Source: Croceibacterium_A sp035555595 (GTDB taxonomy: Bacteria; Pseudomonadota; Alphaproteobacteria; Sphingomonadales; Sphingomonadaceae). From it: a stretch of DNA of 64,000 nt. Positions 56,850-64,000 of this stretch are shown here, in pieces (position 1 is the stretch's first letter; each line of letters starts with the position of its first letter). A model generated the notes under the pieces. That model saw only the letters and a list, made by a program, of their open reading frames with translations. It was not told the DNA's origin and searched no databases. A program made the position numbers and the translations under genes. The stretch spans positions 11,558 to 75,557 of the forward strand of contig DATMGK010000043.1 in assembly GCA_035555595.1 (NCBI GenBank). Direction: 5' to 3'.

Positions 56850-59165
56850 ATGCACAAAGCTGGTCAGAAGATACGCGCCTGGCGCGAAGCGCACCAACCG
56901 CCCCTGTCCGCAGGCGAATTCGGTGAACGTTATGGCGCCCCCTCCCCCTGGCCAAGCCGCACGGTCTATGGATGGGAGGCAAAGGGCAAGATACCCCGCG
57001 CGGCTGCCCAGCGACGTCTGGCCGAACTAGGCGTATGTCGACCCGAGGACTGGCTTCTGCCCGTCGGACCCACCGAAAGCGCCGATCCGCATGGCGAACC
57101 CGCGCATCCCTTCTTCGACCTGCATACACACGGATTCGTTCGCGTAGCGACCAGTACGCCGCCGGTCCGCACCGCCGATGTCTCGTTCAATCGCGATGGC
57201 ATCATCGAACAGGCGAAACGAGCCCATGCCGCCCATGTGGACCTGCTGGTCTATCCCGAGTTGTGCGTATCATCCTATGCCATCGACGACCTGTTGATGC
57301 AGTCGGCCCTGCTGGACGCAGTGGAAGGCGCGGTGGCGGAAATCGCCGCCGCCAACGCCGAGCTTTCGCCGGTGCTGCTGATCGGCGCACCGCTGCGCCG
57401 GGGCGGGCGGCTGTATAACTGCGCGCTGGCGGTGGCCGATGGCAAAGTGCTGGGCGTAGTGCCCAAGAGCTACCTGCCGAATTACCGCGAATTCTATGAA
57501 AAGCGCTGGTTCTCCTCCGGCATTTCCGTGCGGGGCCAGACGATTTCCGTCGCCGGGGTGGAAGTGCCGTTCGGCGTGGATCTGATCTTCGCGTCGGAAC
57601 GGATTCCCGGCTTCAGGCTGGCAGTGGAAATCTGCGAGGATTTCTGGGCGCCCGATCCCCCCTCCACCGCCGCCGCGCTGGCGGGGGCGACAATTCTCGC
57701 CAATCTATCCGCCTCCAACATCGTGATCGGCAAGGCGGATGAGCGGCACCTGCTGTGCCGCGCACAAAGCGCCCGCACGGCCAGCGCCTATGTCTATTCA
57801 GCGGCAGGGCATGGTGAAAGCACCACGGACATGGCGTGGGACGGCCAGGGCGTGATCTACGAGCTGGGCGATCTGCTGGCGGAAAGTGAACGTTTCGCCC
57901 GTGCGCCCGAACTCGCCATTGCGGACGTGGATACGGCCCGCATTCTGGGCGACCGCCAGCGGCTGCCCACTTATGCCGATGCCGCGGAAGCTGCGGGCCG
58001 CCCGGAGGACCACTTTCGCGAAGTGCGGTTCCACCATGAGCCCGCACGCGGCAACATCGGCCTGATCCGCCCGGTCAGCCGCTTTCCCTTCGTGCCAAAC
58101 CGTCCGGAGAAGCTGGACGCCGACTGTTACGAGGCGTTCAATATTCAGGTCGATGGCCTGATGCGCCGTTTCGAGCAGACCGCCGGTGGCACGATGGTGA
58201 TCGGTATTTCAGGCGGGCTGGATTCGACCCACGCCCTGATCGTCGCGGCCAAGGTCTGCGACCGGCTGGGCCTGCCGCGCACCACGATCCGGGGCTATAC
58301 CATGCCCGGTTTCGGCACCTCCGAAGGAACGAAATCCAACGCCTGGAAACTGATGAATGCGCTGGGAATCGCGGCGGAGGAAATCGACATCCGCCCCGCC
58401 GCTAACCGTATGCTGGAAGACATCGGCCACCCCTTCGCAAAGGGAGAGCCGGTTTACGACGTGACGTTCGAGAACGTGCAGGCGGGGCTGAGGACGGATT
58501 ACCTGTTTCGACTGGCCGGACAGCACAACGGCTTCGTGGTCGGAACGGGCGATCTCAGCGAGTTAGCGCTGGGCTGGTGCACATATGGCGTGGGCGACCA
58601 GATGAGCCACTATGCCGTCAATGCGGGCGTGCCCAAGACGCTGATCCAGTATCTGATCCGCTGGGCCACGCGCACCGATCAGTTCGACAAGGCGACTGAC
58701 GCGGTGCTGGAAGCGATCCTGAATACGGAAATCAGCCCGGAGCTCGTGCCCCCCGGCGAAGATGGTGCGATGCAGAGCACGGAGGCAAAGATCGGCCCAT
58801 ACGAGCTGAACGACTTCTTCCTCCACCACACGGTTCGTTATGGCCAGTTGCCGTCAAAAATCGCCTTTCTGGCGTGGCACGCATGGCGTGACCGGACGCG
58901 GGGCATATGGCCTGCGGGCTTACCTGAGGCAAACCGCAACCAATACGATCTAGCGACCGTGCGCCATTGGCTGGAAAGCTTCCTGCGCCGCTTCTTCGCG
59001 TTCAGCCAGTTCAAACGCAGCGCGATACCCAATGGGCCGAAGGTCTCGACATCCGGCGCGCTGAGCCCGCGTGGCGACTGGCGGGCACCAAGCGATGCCT
59101 CTGCGGCGGTATGGCTGGATGAGTTGAAAACGAAAGTGCCGCTGGACGATTCAGGCAGCGTCTGA
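56850..59165 (+). CDS. nadE: glutamine-dependent NAD+ synthetase with N-terminal HTH domain
   Basis: The 771-residue enzyme makes NAD+ from nicotinate adenine dinucleotide, ATP and glutamine. The glutaminase domain has Glu137, Lys206 and Cys262 (VYPELCVSS, VVPKSYLPNYREFYEKR, VEICEDFW). The known M. tuberculosis residues are Glu52, Lys121 and Cys176, so a constant shift of about 85 marks an N-terminal extension. The synthetase P-loop is GISGGLDSTHAL at 452-463. Residues 1-70 read as an XRE-type helix-turn-helix (AGQKIRAWREAHQPPLS, WPSRTVYGWEAKGKIPRAA, LAELGVCRPEDWLLP). There is no in-frame ATG, GTG or TTG at the junction, so the fusion appears real. A dyad precedes the start. Confidence 0.93.
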   Translation: MHKAGQKIRAWREAHQPPLSAGEFGERYGAPSPWPSRTVYGWEAKGKIPRAAAQRRLAELGVCRPEDWLLPVGPTESADPHGEPAHPFFDLHTHGFVRVATSTPPVRTADVSFNRDGIIEQAKRAHAAHVDLLVYPELCVSSYAIDDLLMQSALLDAVEGAVAEIAAANAELSPVLLIGAPLRRGGRLYNCALAVADGKVLGVVPKSYLPNYREFYEKRWFSSGISVRGQTISVAGVEVPFGVDLIFASERIPGFRLAVEICEDFWAPDPPSTAAALAGATILANLSASNIVIGKADERHLLCRAQSARTASAYVYSAAGHGESTTDMAWDGQGVIYELGDLLAESERFARAPELAIADVDTARILGDRQRLPTYADAAEAAGRPEDHFREVRFHHEPARGNIGLIRPVSRFPFVPNRPEKLDADCYEAFNIQVDGLMRRFEQTAGGTMVIGISGGLDSTHALIVAAKVCDRLGLPRTTIRGYTMPGFGTSEGTKSNAWKLMNALGIAAEEIDIRPAANRMLEDIGHPFAKGEPVYDVTFENVQAGLRTDYLFRLAGQHNGFVVGTGDLSELALGWCTYGVGDQMSHYAVNAGVPKTLIQYLIRWATRTDQFDKATDAVLEAILNTEISPELVPPGEDGAMQSTEAKIGPYELNDFFLHHTVRYGQLPSKIAFLAWHAWRDRTRGIWPAGLPEANRNQYDLATVRHWLESFLRRFFAFSQFKRSAIPNGPKVSTSGALSPRGDWRAPSDASAAVWLDELKTKVPLDDSGSV

Positions 59166-59220
59166 CTTTCGCACTTCGTTGAATGCGGGAGGCCGCTCTG
59201 CGCAGCCTCCCGCACGCAAA

Positions 59221-59925
59221 TCAGAACCGCAGGCCCATGCCGACGGAAACCTGATGGCGATCGGAAGCAATGCTTACCGACGGGTCGGCGCCAGTAACGC
59301 CATCATCCAGCAGGTACGAACCCTTGCCGTAATCGGTGTAGACGTATTCCAGCTTGCCATAGAGGCCCTGGCTCAGCCCGACTTCAACGCCTGCCCCGAC
59401 GTGGTAGCCGCCGCGGCTTTTGGAAAAGCCGTAGGTGTCGCCGGGTTCTTCATCGTCGTTATCGGTGATGTCCGGATCGTAAGCCACGTCGAACTTGCCG
59501 TTCGAATAGCCGCCCTTGGCGTAGATCAGCGAGGATTCGCCCAGCGGAACACCAACCCGCGCGCCGGCGGTGAAAGTGCGCTTCAGATCGGAGCAGGCCA
59601 GATCGTCCTCGATCAACTGGTTGCAGACGCGGCTGTCGGACAGTTCCGCACCGGCATAGGCGCCGATCACCAGACCGGGGCCGACCTGGAGGTCGTAGCC
59701 CAGTTCAACGCCATAGGCGATTGCGCTGTCATCGTCGGTGGCGGTGAGGAATTCGGGGCCGCTTTCGTCGTCGTCTTCATCGAAATCGGGGTTCGGAATT
59801 GTGGCCTTGGCGCCGGTCTGTTCCCAGGCGGCGCGGCCTTCGATGCGGAAGCCCGACACGTCCTGCGCATAGGCGGGAGCGGCGGTGGCGACGAGGGCGG
59901 CGGCGATCAAAACTGGATACTTCAT
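59221..59925 (-). CDS. outer-membrane beta-barrel protein, paralogue B
   Basis: This 234-residue protein starts at ATG 59925 behind AAGGAGAACCC, with signal peptide ending APAYAQD. It shares the fold and ending of the paralogue at 49 kb (DRHQVSVGMGLRF against DRHQVMAGVGWRF, terminal Phe), plus a strand pattern such as SAIAYGVELGYDLQVGPGLV and VGAGVEVGLSQGLYGKLEYV. It also carries an acidic stretch EDDDESGP near residue 50 and two cysteines (VCNQLIEDDLACSD). Likely an OmpA/Omp25-like surface barrel. The function is unknown. Confidence 0.9.
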   Translation of the reverse strand: MKYPVLIAAALVATAAPAYAQDVSGFRIEGRAAWEQTGAKATIPNPDFDEDDDESGPEFLTATDDDSAIAYGVELGYDLQVGPGLVIGAYAGAELSDSRVCNQLIEDDLACSDLKRTFTAGARVGVPLGESSLIYAKGGYSNGKFDVAYDPDITDNDDEEPGDTYGFSKSRGGYHVGAGVEVGLSQGLYGKLEYVYTDYGKGSYLLDDGVTGADPSVSIASDRHQVSVGMGLRF

Positions 59926-60020
59926 GGGTTCTCCTTGTCCTTCAGGAAAACCGGGGCGCCGAGCCCCCGTCCTTCACACCGGTCTTCCGCTGGGATGACG
60001 GAGACGGGCCGGAACGACCT

Positions 60021-61379
60021 TTATGCGGACCGCAGGCCGAGCCAGCGTGAAAGGGAAGAAAATCGCCTTAATACAAAGATTTCCAGCAATATTATCGCCA
60101 CGAGAGAAAATGCGAACAACGGTAGCAATACTGCGAGACAGGCGACCAATACCGCGAGAAGGGGTCGGTTACCGACGCTGCGAGCGGGAGGTGCGCCGAG
60201 AGAGCCCGTGGGACGGCGGCGGAGCCACATGATCGCACCGCTGATCGCCACCATGACTAGCGCCAATGCGGTGAGCAGGCCGACGATCTGATTGAGCAGG
60301 CCGAACAGTTGCCCTTCGTGCCAGGCGATGCCGTATCCAACGGCGCGGTCGATCGGATGGCCGTCCGCGAAGCTTTCCCGCGAGAGCACGGTATGGCCGG
60401 TGAGATCGTAGCGGATCGTTGTGCGGAGAGGCTGGTTCTGCGCGTCTGAACGGATGGTCCAGAGCATCTGCCCCGGCGCGCCGAAACGGCCCGGTGCGCC
60501 CGGCGGGGTGACGATGGCGGGGAAGGCCAGCGCCTGTGCGCGAGCATCCTGCACCATCTGATCGAACACCTGCGGGTTGAACGGCGCATCGGGCGTGGAC
60601 ATCGGCCCGGAGCCGTGACCGTGACCGTGACCATGCCCCTGACCGGTGGCGGGGGCTGACGAGGGCTTTGCGCCGTCGATATCCCATTGAGCAGGGCCGT
60701 TGACCCAGCCCAGTTCCGCCCGCACCGCACCGAACGCCGTGCCCCACACGCTGGTCCACGGGAGGCCGCTGACGAGCATGACCAGCGCCAGCGAGGAAAC
60801 CCAGAAACCCGTGACGGCGTGGAGATCGCGCCAGAACACGCGGCCGCCGCGCGTGAGGCGGGGCCAGACAACGCCCGCCCCGCCCCGCCCGCGCGGCCAC
60901 CAGAGGTAAAGACCGGACAGGATCAGCACGATCGCCCAGCATGCGGCCAGTTCCACCAGCCGGTTGCCGACCTCTCCACCCACGAGAAGCTGGCTGTGGA
61001 CGCGCTTGGTGATCGCCATGATGCGCCGGTCGGGATCAATTGCCCCCAGGACATCGCCCCGAGGGGATACGAACACTTCCCGCACCGGGCCACCGTTGGC
61101 CAGCGAGAGGCGGATCAGGGCTGCATCCCCCGCCTGTTCCGGCAATCGGTAGTCGAGGAAGACAGCGCCCGGATAGCGTTGCAGCGCGACGTCGAGCTGC
61201 TGATTCGGCGCGACGGGGGCGCTGACCGGCTGGGCGTGAAAGGCGCGTTCTTCCCACCGTTCGACCTGCGGCTTGAACAGGTAAACCGCGCCCGAAAGCG
61301 AGAGCAGCACCACGAACGGTATGACCAGAACCCCGGCATAGAAATGCCAACGCCAGATCGCGGGATAGAGCGCGCCCAT
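60021..61379 (-). CDS. PepSY-associated membrane protein with His-rich loop
   Basis: The 452-residue inner-membrane protein has four membrane segments (first at about 14-35, FYAGVLVIPFVVLLSLSGAVYL) and PepSY-type periplasmic parts. In a periplasmic loop near residues 246-254 is GQGHGHGHGHGSG, a probable metal-binding run. It lies four bases after the stop of the TonB receptor, so they are one operon. Similar PepSY proteins reduce ferric siderophores in the periplasm (FoxB/FegB-like); the His run could also handle copper or nickel. Confidence 0.9.
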   Translation of the reverse strand: MGALYPAIWRWHFYAGVLVIPFVVLLSLSGAVYLFKPQVERWEERAFHAQPVSAPVAPNQQLDVALQRYPGAVFLDYRLPEQAGDAALIRLSLANGGPVREVFVSPRGDVLGAIDPDRRIMAITKRVHSQLLVGGEVGNRLVELAACWAIVLILSGLYLWWPRGRGGAGVVWPRLTRGGRVFWRDLHAVTGFWVSSLALVMLVSGLPWTSVWGTAFGAVRAELGWVNGPAQWDIDGAKPSSAPATGQGHGHGHGHGSGPMSTPDAPFNPQVFDQMVQDARAQALAFPAIVTPPGAPGRFGAPGQMLWTIRSDAQNQPLRTTIRYDLTGHTVLSRESFADGHPIDRAVGYGIAWHEGQLFGLLNQIVGLLTALALVMVAISGAIMWLRRRPTGSLGAPPARSVGNRPLLAVLVACLAVLLPLFAFSLVAIILLEIFVLRRFSSLSRWLGLRSA

Positions 61380-61383
61380 CGGT

Positions 61384-63357
61384 TCAGAACCGCGCCCGCA
61401 CGCCGCCGAATACGGAGCGGCGTTCGACAGGATAGAAGATGACGGAGGTGGACGTAGCGGCGATCGCCGCGCTGATATCCCCCACCGCTTTCTTGCCAGC
61501 GATGTTGCGGGCGTCGAGGAATACGTCGACCCCGTGCGTCACGGTGGCACCGGCGGTGAGGCCGATCAGCGCATAGCCATCGGTCTTCAGCGTATTGCCG
61601 TAATCGGCCCATGCGCCCTGCGGCTGCCATTCGACATTGGGCGACAGGTGCAGCGCATCGCCGCCGATCCGCAGTTCCGCGCGATAGACATGCTTCGGGG
61701 CGACCGGCAGGCGATTGTCGCCATATTGGGCATCATCCACGAAGCGGAAATCGCTGAACTGATAGACCTGCCGCAACCGCAGATAGTCCATCAGATCGAG
61801 CGTGAGGGCCGCCTCCAGACCCTGATGCCGGGTCTTGTCGGCATTGAAAGTCGATGCGGGAATGTCCGGGCCGACATTGAACTGCAACAGTTCCCCATCG
61901 ATCGACGCGCGATAGAGCGACACGTCCCATTGTGCGATGCCCGAGCGGCCGCGCGTGCCGATTTCCGCCGTCCATGCGGTCTGCGCGGAAATAGGCACGA
62001 AGGCCGCCTGCTGCGCCAGTTCGATGAAGCCCGGAAATTCCGCCGAGCGGGAGTAATTGGCGTAGACCTGCACGCCGCCCAGAGGTTCATAAAGCAGGCC
62101 GAACTTCGGAGAGAATTCGCTGAAATCCGCCCGGCCCGTCACGTCGGTGATACCGTTATTGAAGGTCTGGTGCTGGCGGCGATAGCCATCGGCATAGATA
62201 CCCCCGGCGATCAGCGTCAGGCCATCGGTCGCATGATAGCGCGCCTCTGCATAAACATTGGCGGTGCGAGATCGTTGGGCGGCGGCGAAAGTGAGCGCGC
62301 CCTTGCGGCCATCGACGTTGACGTAGCGTTCGGAATCGACCTCTCCGAAACGCGCTTCCCCGCCCAGGGTCAGTTCCACAGGCCCCTGTGCCCAGTCGAG
62401 CCGGAAATAGGCGCCGTGATCGTTCGAATCCTGATCGATCACCTGATAGATCGGATGGAACAGCGACTTGCGGTTGTAGAACAGGCCGAGGTTCAGCTCC
62501 GCATCGCCGAGATCGACCGTGGTGCGGTTCTGGAGACGAAGCGAGTCTATGTCGCGCGCCTGATCGCCGGTGAAGTTGCCCGTTTTGGGCGCGGTGAGTG
62601 TGGTGGCGAGATCGAGCGCGCCAGGCAACTGCTGGTTGATGTTGTTGAGGCTGGCATAGAAGCGCGTCCGCACCGCGTCGCTGACCCGGAAACCGGCGTT
62701 GCCGTGAAAGCGCAGCGAATTGCGATGGGCGTGTTCGCGATCACCATTGGACGTATCGGCGCTGACCGCCGCCCAATAATCCGCCGTATCGGTCGCGCCG
62801 CCATAGGCGATCAACCCGCGAGCGGTGCCGAACGAGCCGCCTTCCGCACGGAGATAAAGGCCCGCCGCATCCGCCCCGTTGGGCGTGACGCCGTTGATCG
62901 CGCCGCCCAGCGTACCGGAGCCGAAGCGCAGGGCGTTGGCACCCCGGTAGACTTCGAGATGATCGAAGAAAGCCGGGTCAAGTTCCTGAAAATCGCCGTT
63001 ATCATCTGCCAGATTGATCGGCACGCCATCCTGAAGCAGCGTAAGCCCGCGCATGTGATATCCGCGCGAGAGGCCCGATCCGCGGATCGATATCCGCACT
63101 TCCTGCCCATAACGCGGCTGAACATAGACGCCGGGCGTATAGGCCAGCGTATCGCGCAGCGAGACGAGCGATTTGTCCGCATAATCCTGATGGGTGATGA
63201 CGGCGGCGCCGCCGGGCGTCGCGGCGGCCCGCCGTTCTGCATCGGAGCTGGCGCGCTGGCCGGTTACGATGATGGTGGGATTTTCATCCGCATTTTCCGC
63301 GAATGCGGGCGTGGCGGCCGCGCCTGCCATCAGCAGGCCCAGTACGATCTTCTTCAT
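61384..63357 (-). CDS. TonB-dependent receptor (siderophore/metal type)
   Basis: The 657-residue receptor has a signal peptide (ending PAFAEN), a TonB-box-like PTIIVTGQRA, a plug (PGVYVQPRYGQEVRISIRG, LEVYRGANALRFGSGTLGGA) and a barrel ending ERRSVFGGVRARF with the terminal Phe. This resembles FecA-like receptors. The operon with the PepSY membrane protein and the upstream DUF2946 gene fits uptake of iron chelates or copper. No Fur or other binding site is obvious in the 90 bases before ATG 63357. Confidence 0.93.
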   Translation of the reverse strand: MKKIVLGLLMAGAAATPAFAENADENPTIIVTGQRASSDAERRAAATPGGAAVITHQDYADKSLVSLRDTLAYTPGVYVQPRYGQEVRISIRGSGLSRGYHMRGLTLLQDGVPINLADDNGDFQELDPAFFDHLEVYRGANALRFGSGTLGGAINGVTPNGADAAGLYLRAEGGSFGTARGLIAYGGATDTADYWAAVSADTSNGDREHAHRNSLRFHGNAGFRVSDAVRTRFYASLNNINQQLPGALDLATTLTAPKTGNFTGDQARDIDSLRLQNRTTVDLGDAELNLGLFYNRKSLFHPIYQVIDQDSNDHGAYFRLDWAQGPVELTLGGEARFGEVDSERYVNVDGRKGALTFAAAQRSRTANVYAEARYHATDGLTLIAGGIYADGYRRQHQTFNNGITDVTGRADFSEFSPKFGLLYEPLGGVQVYANYSRSAEFPGFIELAQQAAFVPISAQTAWTAEIGTRGRSGIAQWDVSLYRASIDGELLQFNVGPDIPASTFNADKTRHQGLEAALTLDLMDYLRLRQVYQFSDFRFVDDAQYGDNRLPVAPKHVYRAELRIGGDALHLSPNVEWQPQGAWADYGNTLKTDGYALIGLTAGATVTHGVDVFLDARNIAGKKAVGDISAAIAATSTSVIFYPVERRSVFGGVRARF

Positions 63358-63447
63358 TGTGCAGTGTGTCCTTCGCGCCCGATCCGCAACGCGGCCGGGC
63401 CCCTGTCATCTTTCGGGTGAAAGCCCTGCCGGTGAGCGGCAGGCGCG

Positions 63448-63846
63448 TCAGACGAGCGAAGGAGGCCCGCGCAGTGGCGGGCGCAGGCGACTGGCATCGG
63501 CCAGCCGCAAGGGTTCGACCCGCGCCAGCCACAGCGCGAGGATGAAAACGAGCGCGGCCGCCAGTTCCAGCAGCGGAACAGCGGGCAGGCCCGGAACGGA
63601 GAAATCAGCGAAAGCGCACCGCTTAGCCGCGTCACCCGTCTTGCGGTCCTGATCCTGTTTGCCCGGTGCGCGGTCGATATAGACCGTTTCAGTGCCGTGG
63701 GCGGTACAGAGGCTGACCGCCACACGATCCGGCTCCACCCGGACCATGTAACCCGTGGGAACGAGCATCCGCAGCGCCAGCGCTGTCAGCACGGCGAGAG
63801 CGAGCAGCCAGGAATGCCGCCGGGAAAAGGCGCGGAGCCAAGTCAC
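63448..63846 (-). CDS. DUF2946 family protein
   Basis: This 132-residue protein starts at GTG 63846 and has the DUF2946 features: a hydrophobic N-terminal helix (LLALAVLTALALRMLVPTGY) and a later Cys-containing middle (RCAFADF), with a second hydrophobic helix near residues 92-108. Family members often sit next to TonB receptors or copper genes. The function is unknown. It precedes the TonB receptor by 90 bases on the same strand. Confidence 0.82.
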   Translation of the reverse strand: MTWLRAFSRRHSWLLALAVLTALALRMLVPTGYMVRVEPDRVAVSLCTAHGTETVYIDRAPGKQDQDRKTGDAAKRCAFADFSVPGLPAVPLLELAAALVFILALWLARVEPLRLADASRLRPPLRGPPSLV

Positions 63847-63911
63847 GCGCGACCGTGTAATGAGTGGAGGCGGCCTTGTCAGCCGCCTCCATCAATTATC
63901 CCGCGTCAGAC

Positions 63912-64000
63912 CTACTGCCCGAGGCTGAGCTTCGCGAAGGCCGTGTAGCCCATCGGGTTCGATCCATAGACCGCATCGAGCGCATCGGGCTTTATGCAAG
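63912..64000 (-). CDS. C-terminal end of an unidentified protein (partial)
   Basis: A leftward frame enters from the right edge and ends at TAG 63912; the visible 29 codons read CIKPDALDAVYGSNPMGYTA then FAKLSLGQ. It would be the first known gene of the DUF2946/TonB/PepSY group. Too short to identify. Confidence 0.5.
   Translation of the reverse strand, partial: CIKPDALDAVYGSNPMGYTAFAKLSLGQ

Noticed and set aside
59940..60010. Fragment like CTTCCGCTGGGATGACGG, similar to dispersed intergenic repeats of sphingomonads
   Set aside because: Only one partial copy, so no repeat can be claimed from this window.

Overview
The window looks like chromosomal DNA of a sphingomonad-type alphaproteobacterium (Sphingomonadales; Sphingomonadaceae or Erythrobacteraceae). 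Reasons: high GC throughout, two PEP-CTERM proteins with the PEPATW...GFGL.GGVMRR ending, several TonB-dependent receptors, CckA and CpdR of the alphaproteobacterial CtrA phosphorelay, a class I lysyl-tRNA synthetase, a GTTC-N7-GTTC SOS box before recA, and DUF4139, SapC and RcnB-like proteins. Species is not assigned. I see no insertion sequence, prophage, CRISPR array or rRNA. 

Layout. 1-5.2 kb: end of a CPA1 Na+/H+ antiporter, a leftward cluster of three poorly known envelope proteins (membrane protein, secreted protein, DUF6152), an Lrp/AsnC regulator, and a large protein with a HisKA domain but a degenerate ATPase domain. 5.2-5.5 kb: tRNA-Ile2(CAU) and tRNA-Pro(UGG). 5.5-8.7 kb: a TonB receptor divergent from a TetR regulator with a clear operator between them. 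9-11.5 kb: a PEP-CTERM protein, then a two-gene leftward unit (unknown secreted protein plus DUF3237, the latter from a TTG start). 11.9-17 kb: ugd, ettA, an RcnB-like protein behind three stacked palindromes, and a prolyl-4-hydroxylase-like oxygenase. 17-25.6 kb: lysK, uvrD/pcrA, a DEAD-box helicase, an unknown secreted protein, a GlcD-like flavoenzyme and SapC, followed by a candidate small RNA. 25.8-33.1 kb: N-formylglutamate amidohydrolase divergent from cpdR, tRNA-Val(GAC), icd, a choice-of-anchor A PEP-CTERM protein, a flavin monooxygenase and a CPA2 antiporter. 33.1-44.9 kb: alaS, a methyltransferase, recA with its SOS box, two tandem DUF4139 proteins, cckA overlapping a DUF2062 gene, and smpB. 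44.9-51.2 kb: dapA, a lytic transglycosylase, greB with an IalB-like gene, an outer-membrane beta-barrel and rlmN. 51.3-56.2 kb: a PhoX-like phosphatase, an HxlR/AzoR divergent pair and an amidohydrolase. 56.3-59.2 kb: pncC and an unusual nadE. 59.2-64 kb: a second beta-barrel and a leftward TonB receptor/PepSY/DUF2946 cluster that probably handles a metal. 

Most of the window is housekeeping. The most unusual locus is pncC-nadE. The NAD synthetase carries about 85 extra N-terminal residues that read as an XRE-type helix-turn-helix domain. A near-perfect inverted repeat (GTATCC-N5-GGATAC) sits directly in front of its start codon. This suggests an NAD synthetase that binds DNA and represses its own gene, next to an NMN deamidase that feeds the same pathway. 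Other signals worth a second look are the candidate small RNA at 25694-25806, the triple palindrome before the RcnB-like gene, the pseudokinase-like HisKA protein, and the Ig-like insert in the PhoX lipoprotein.
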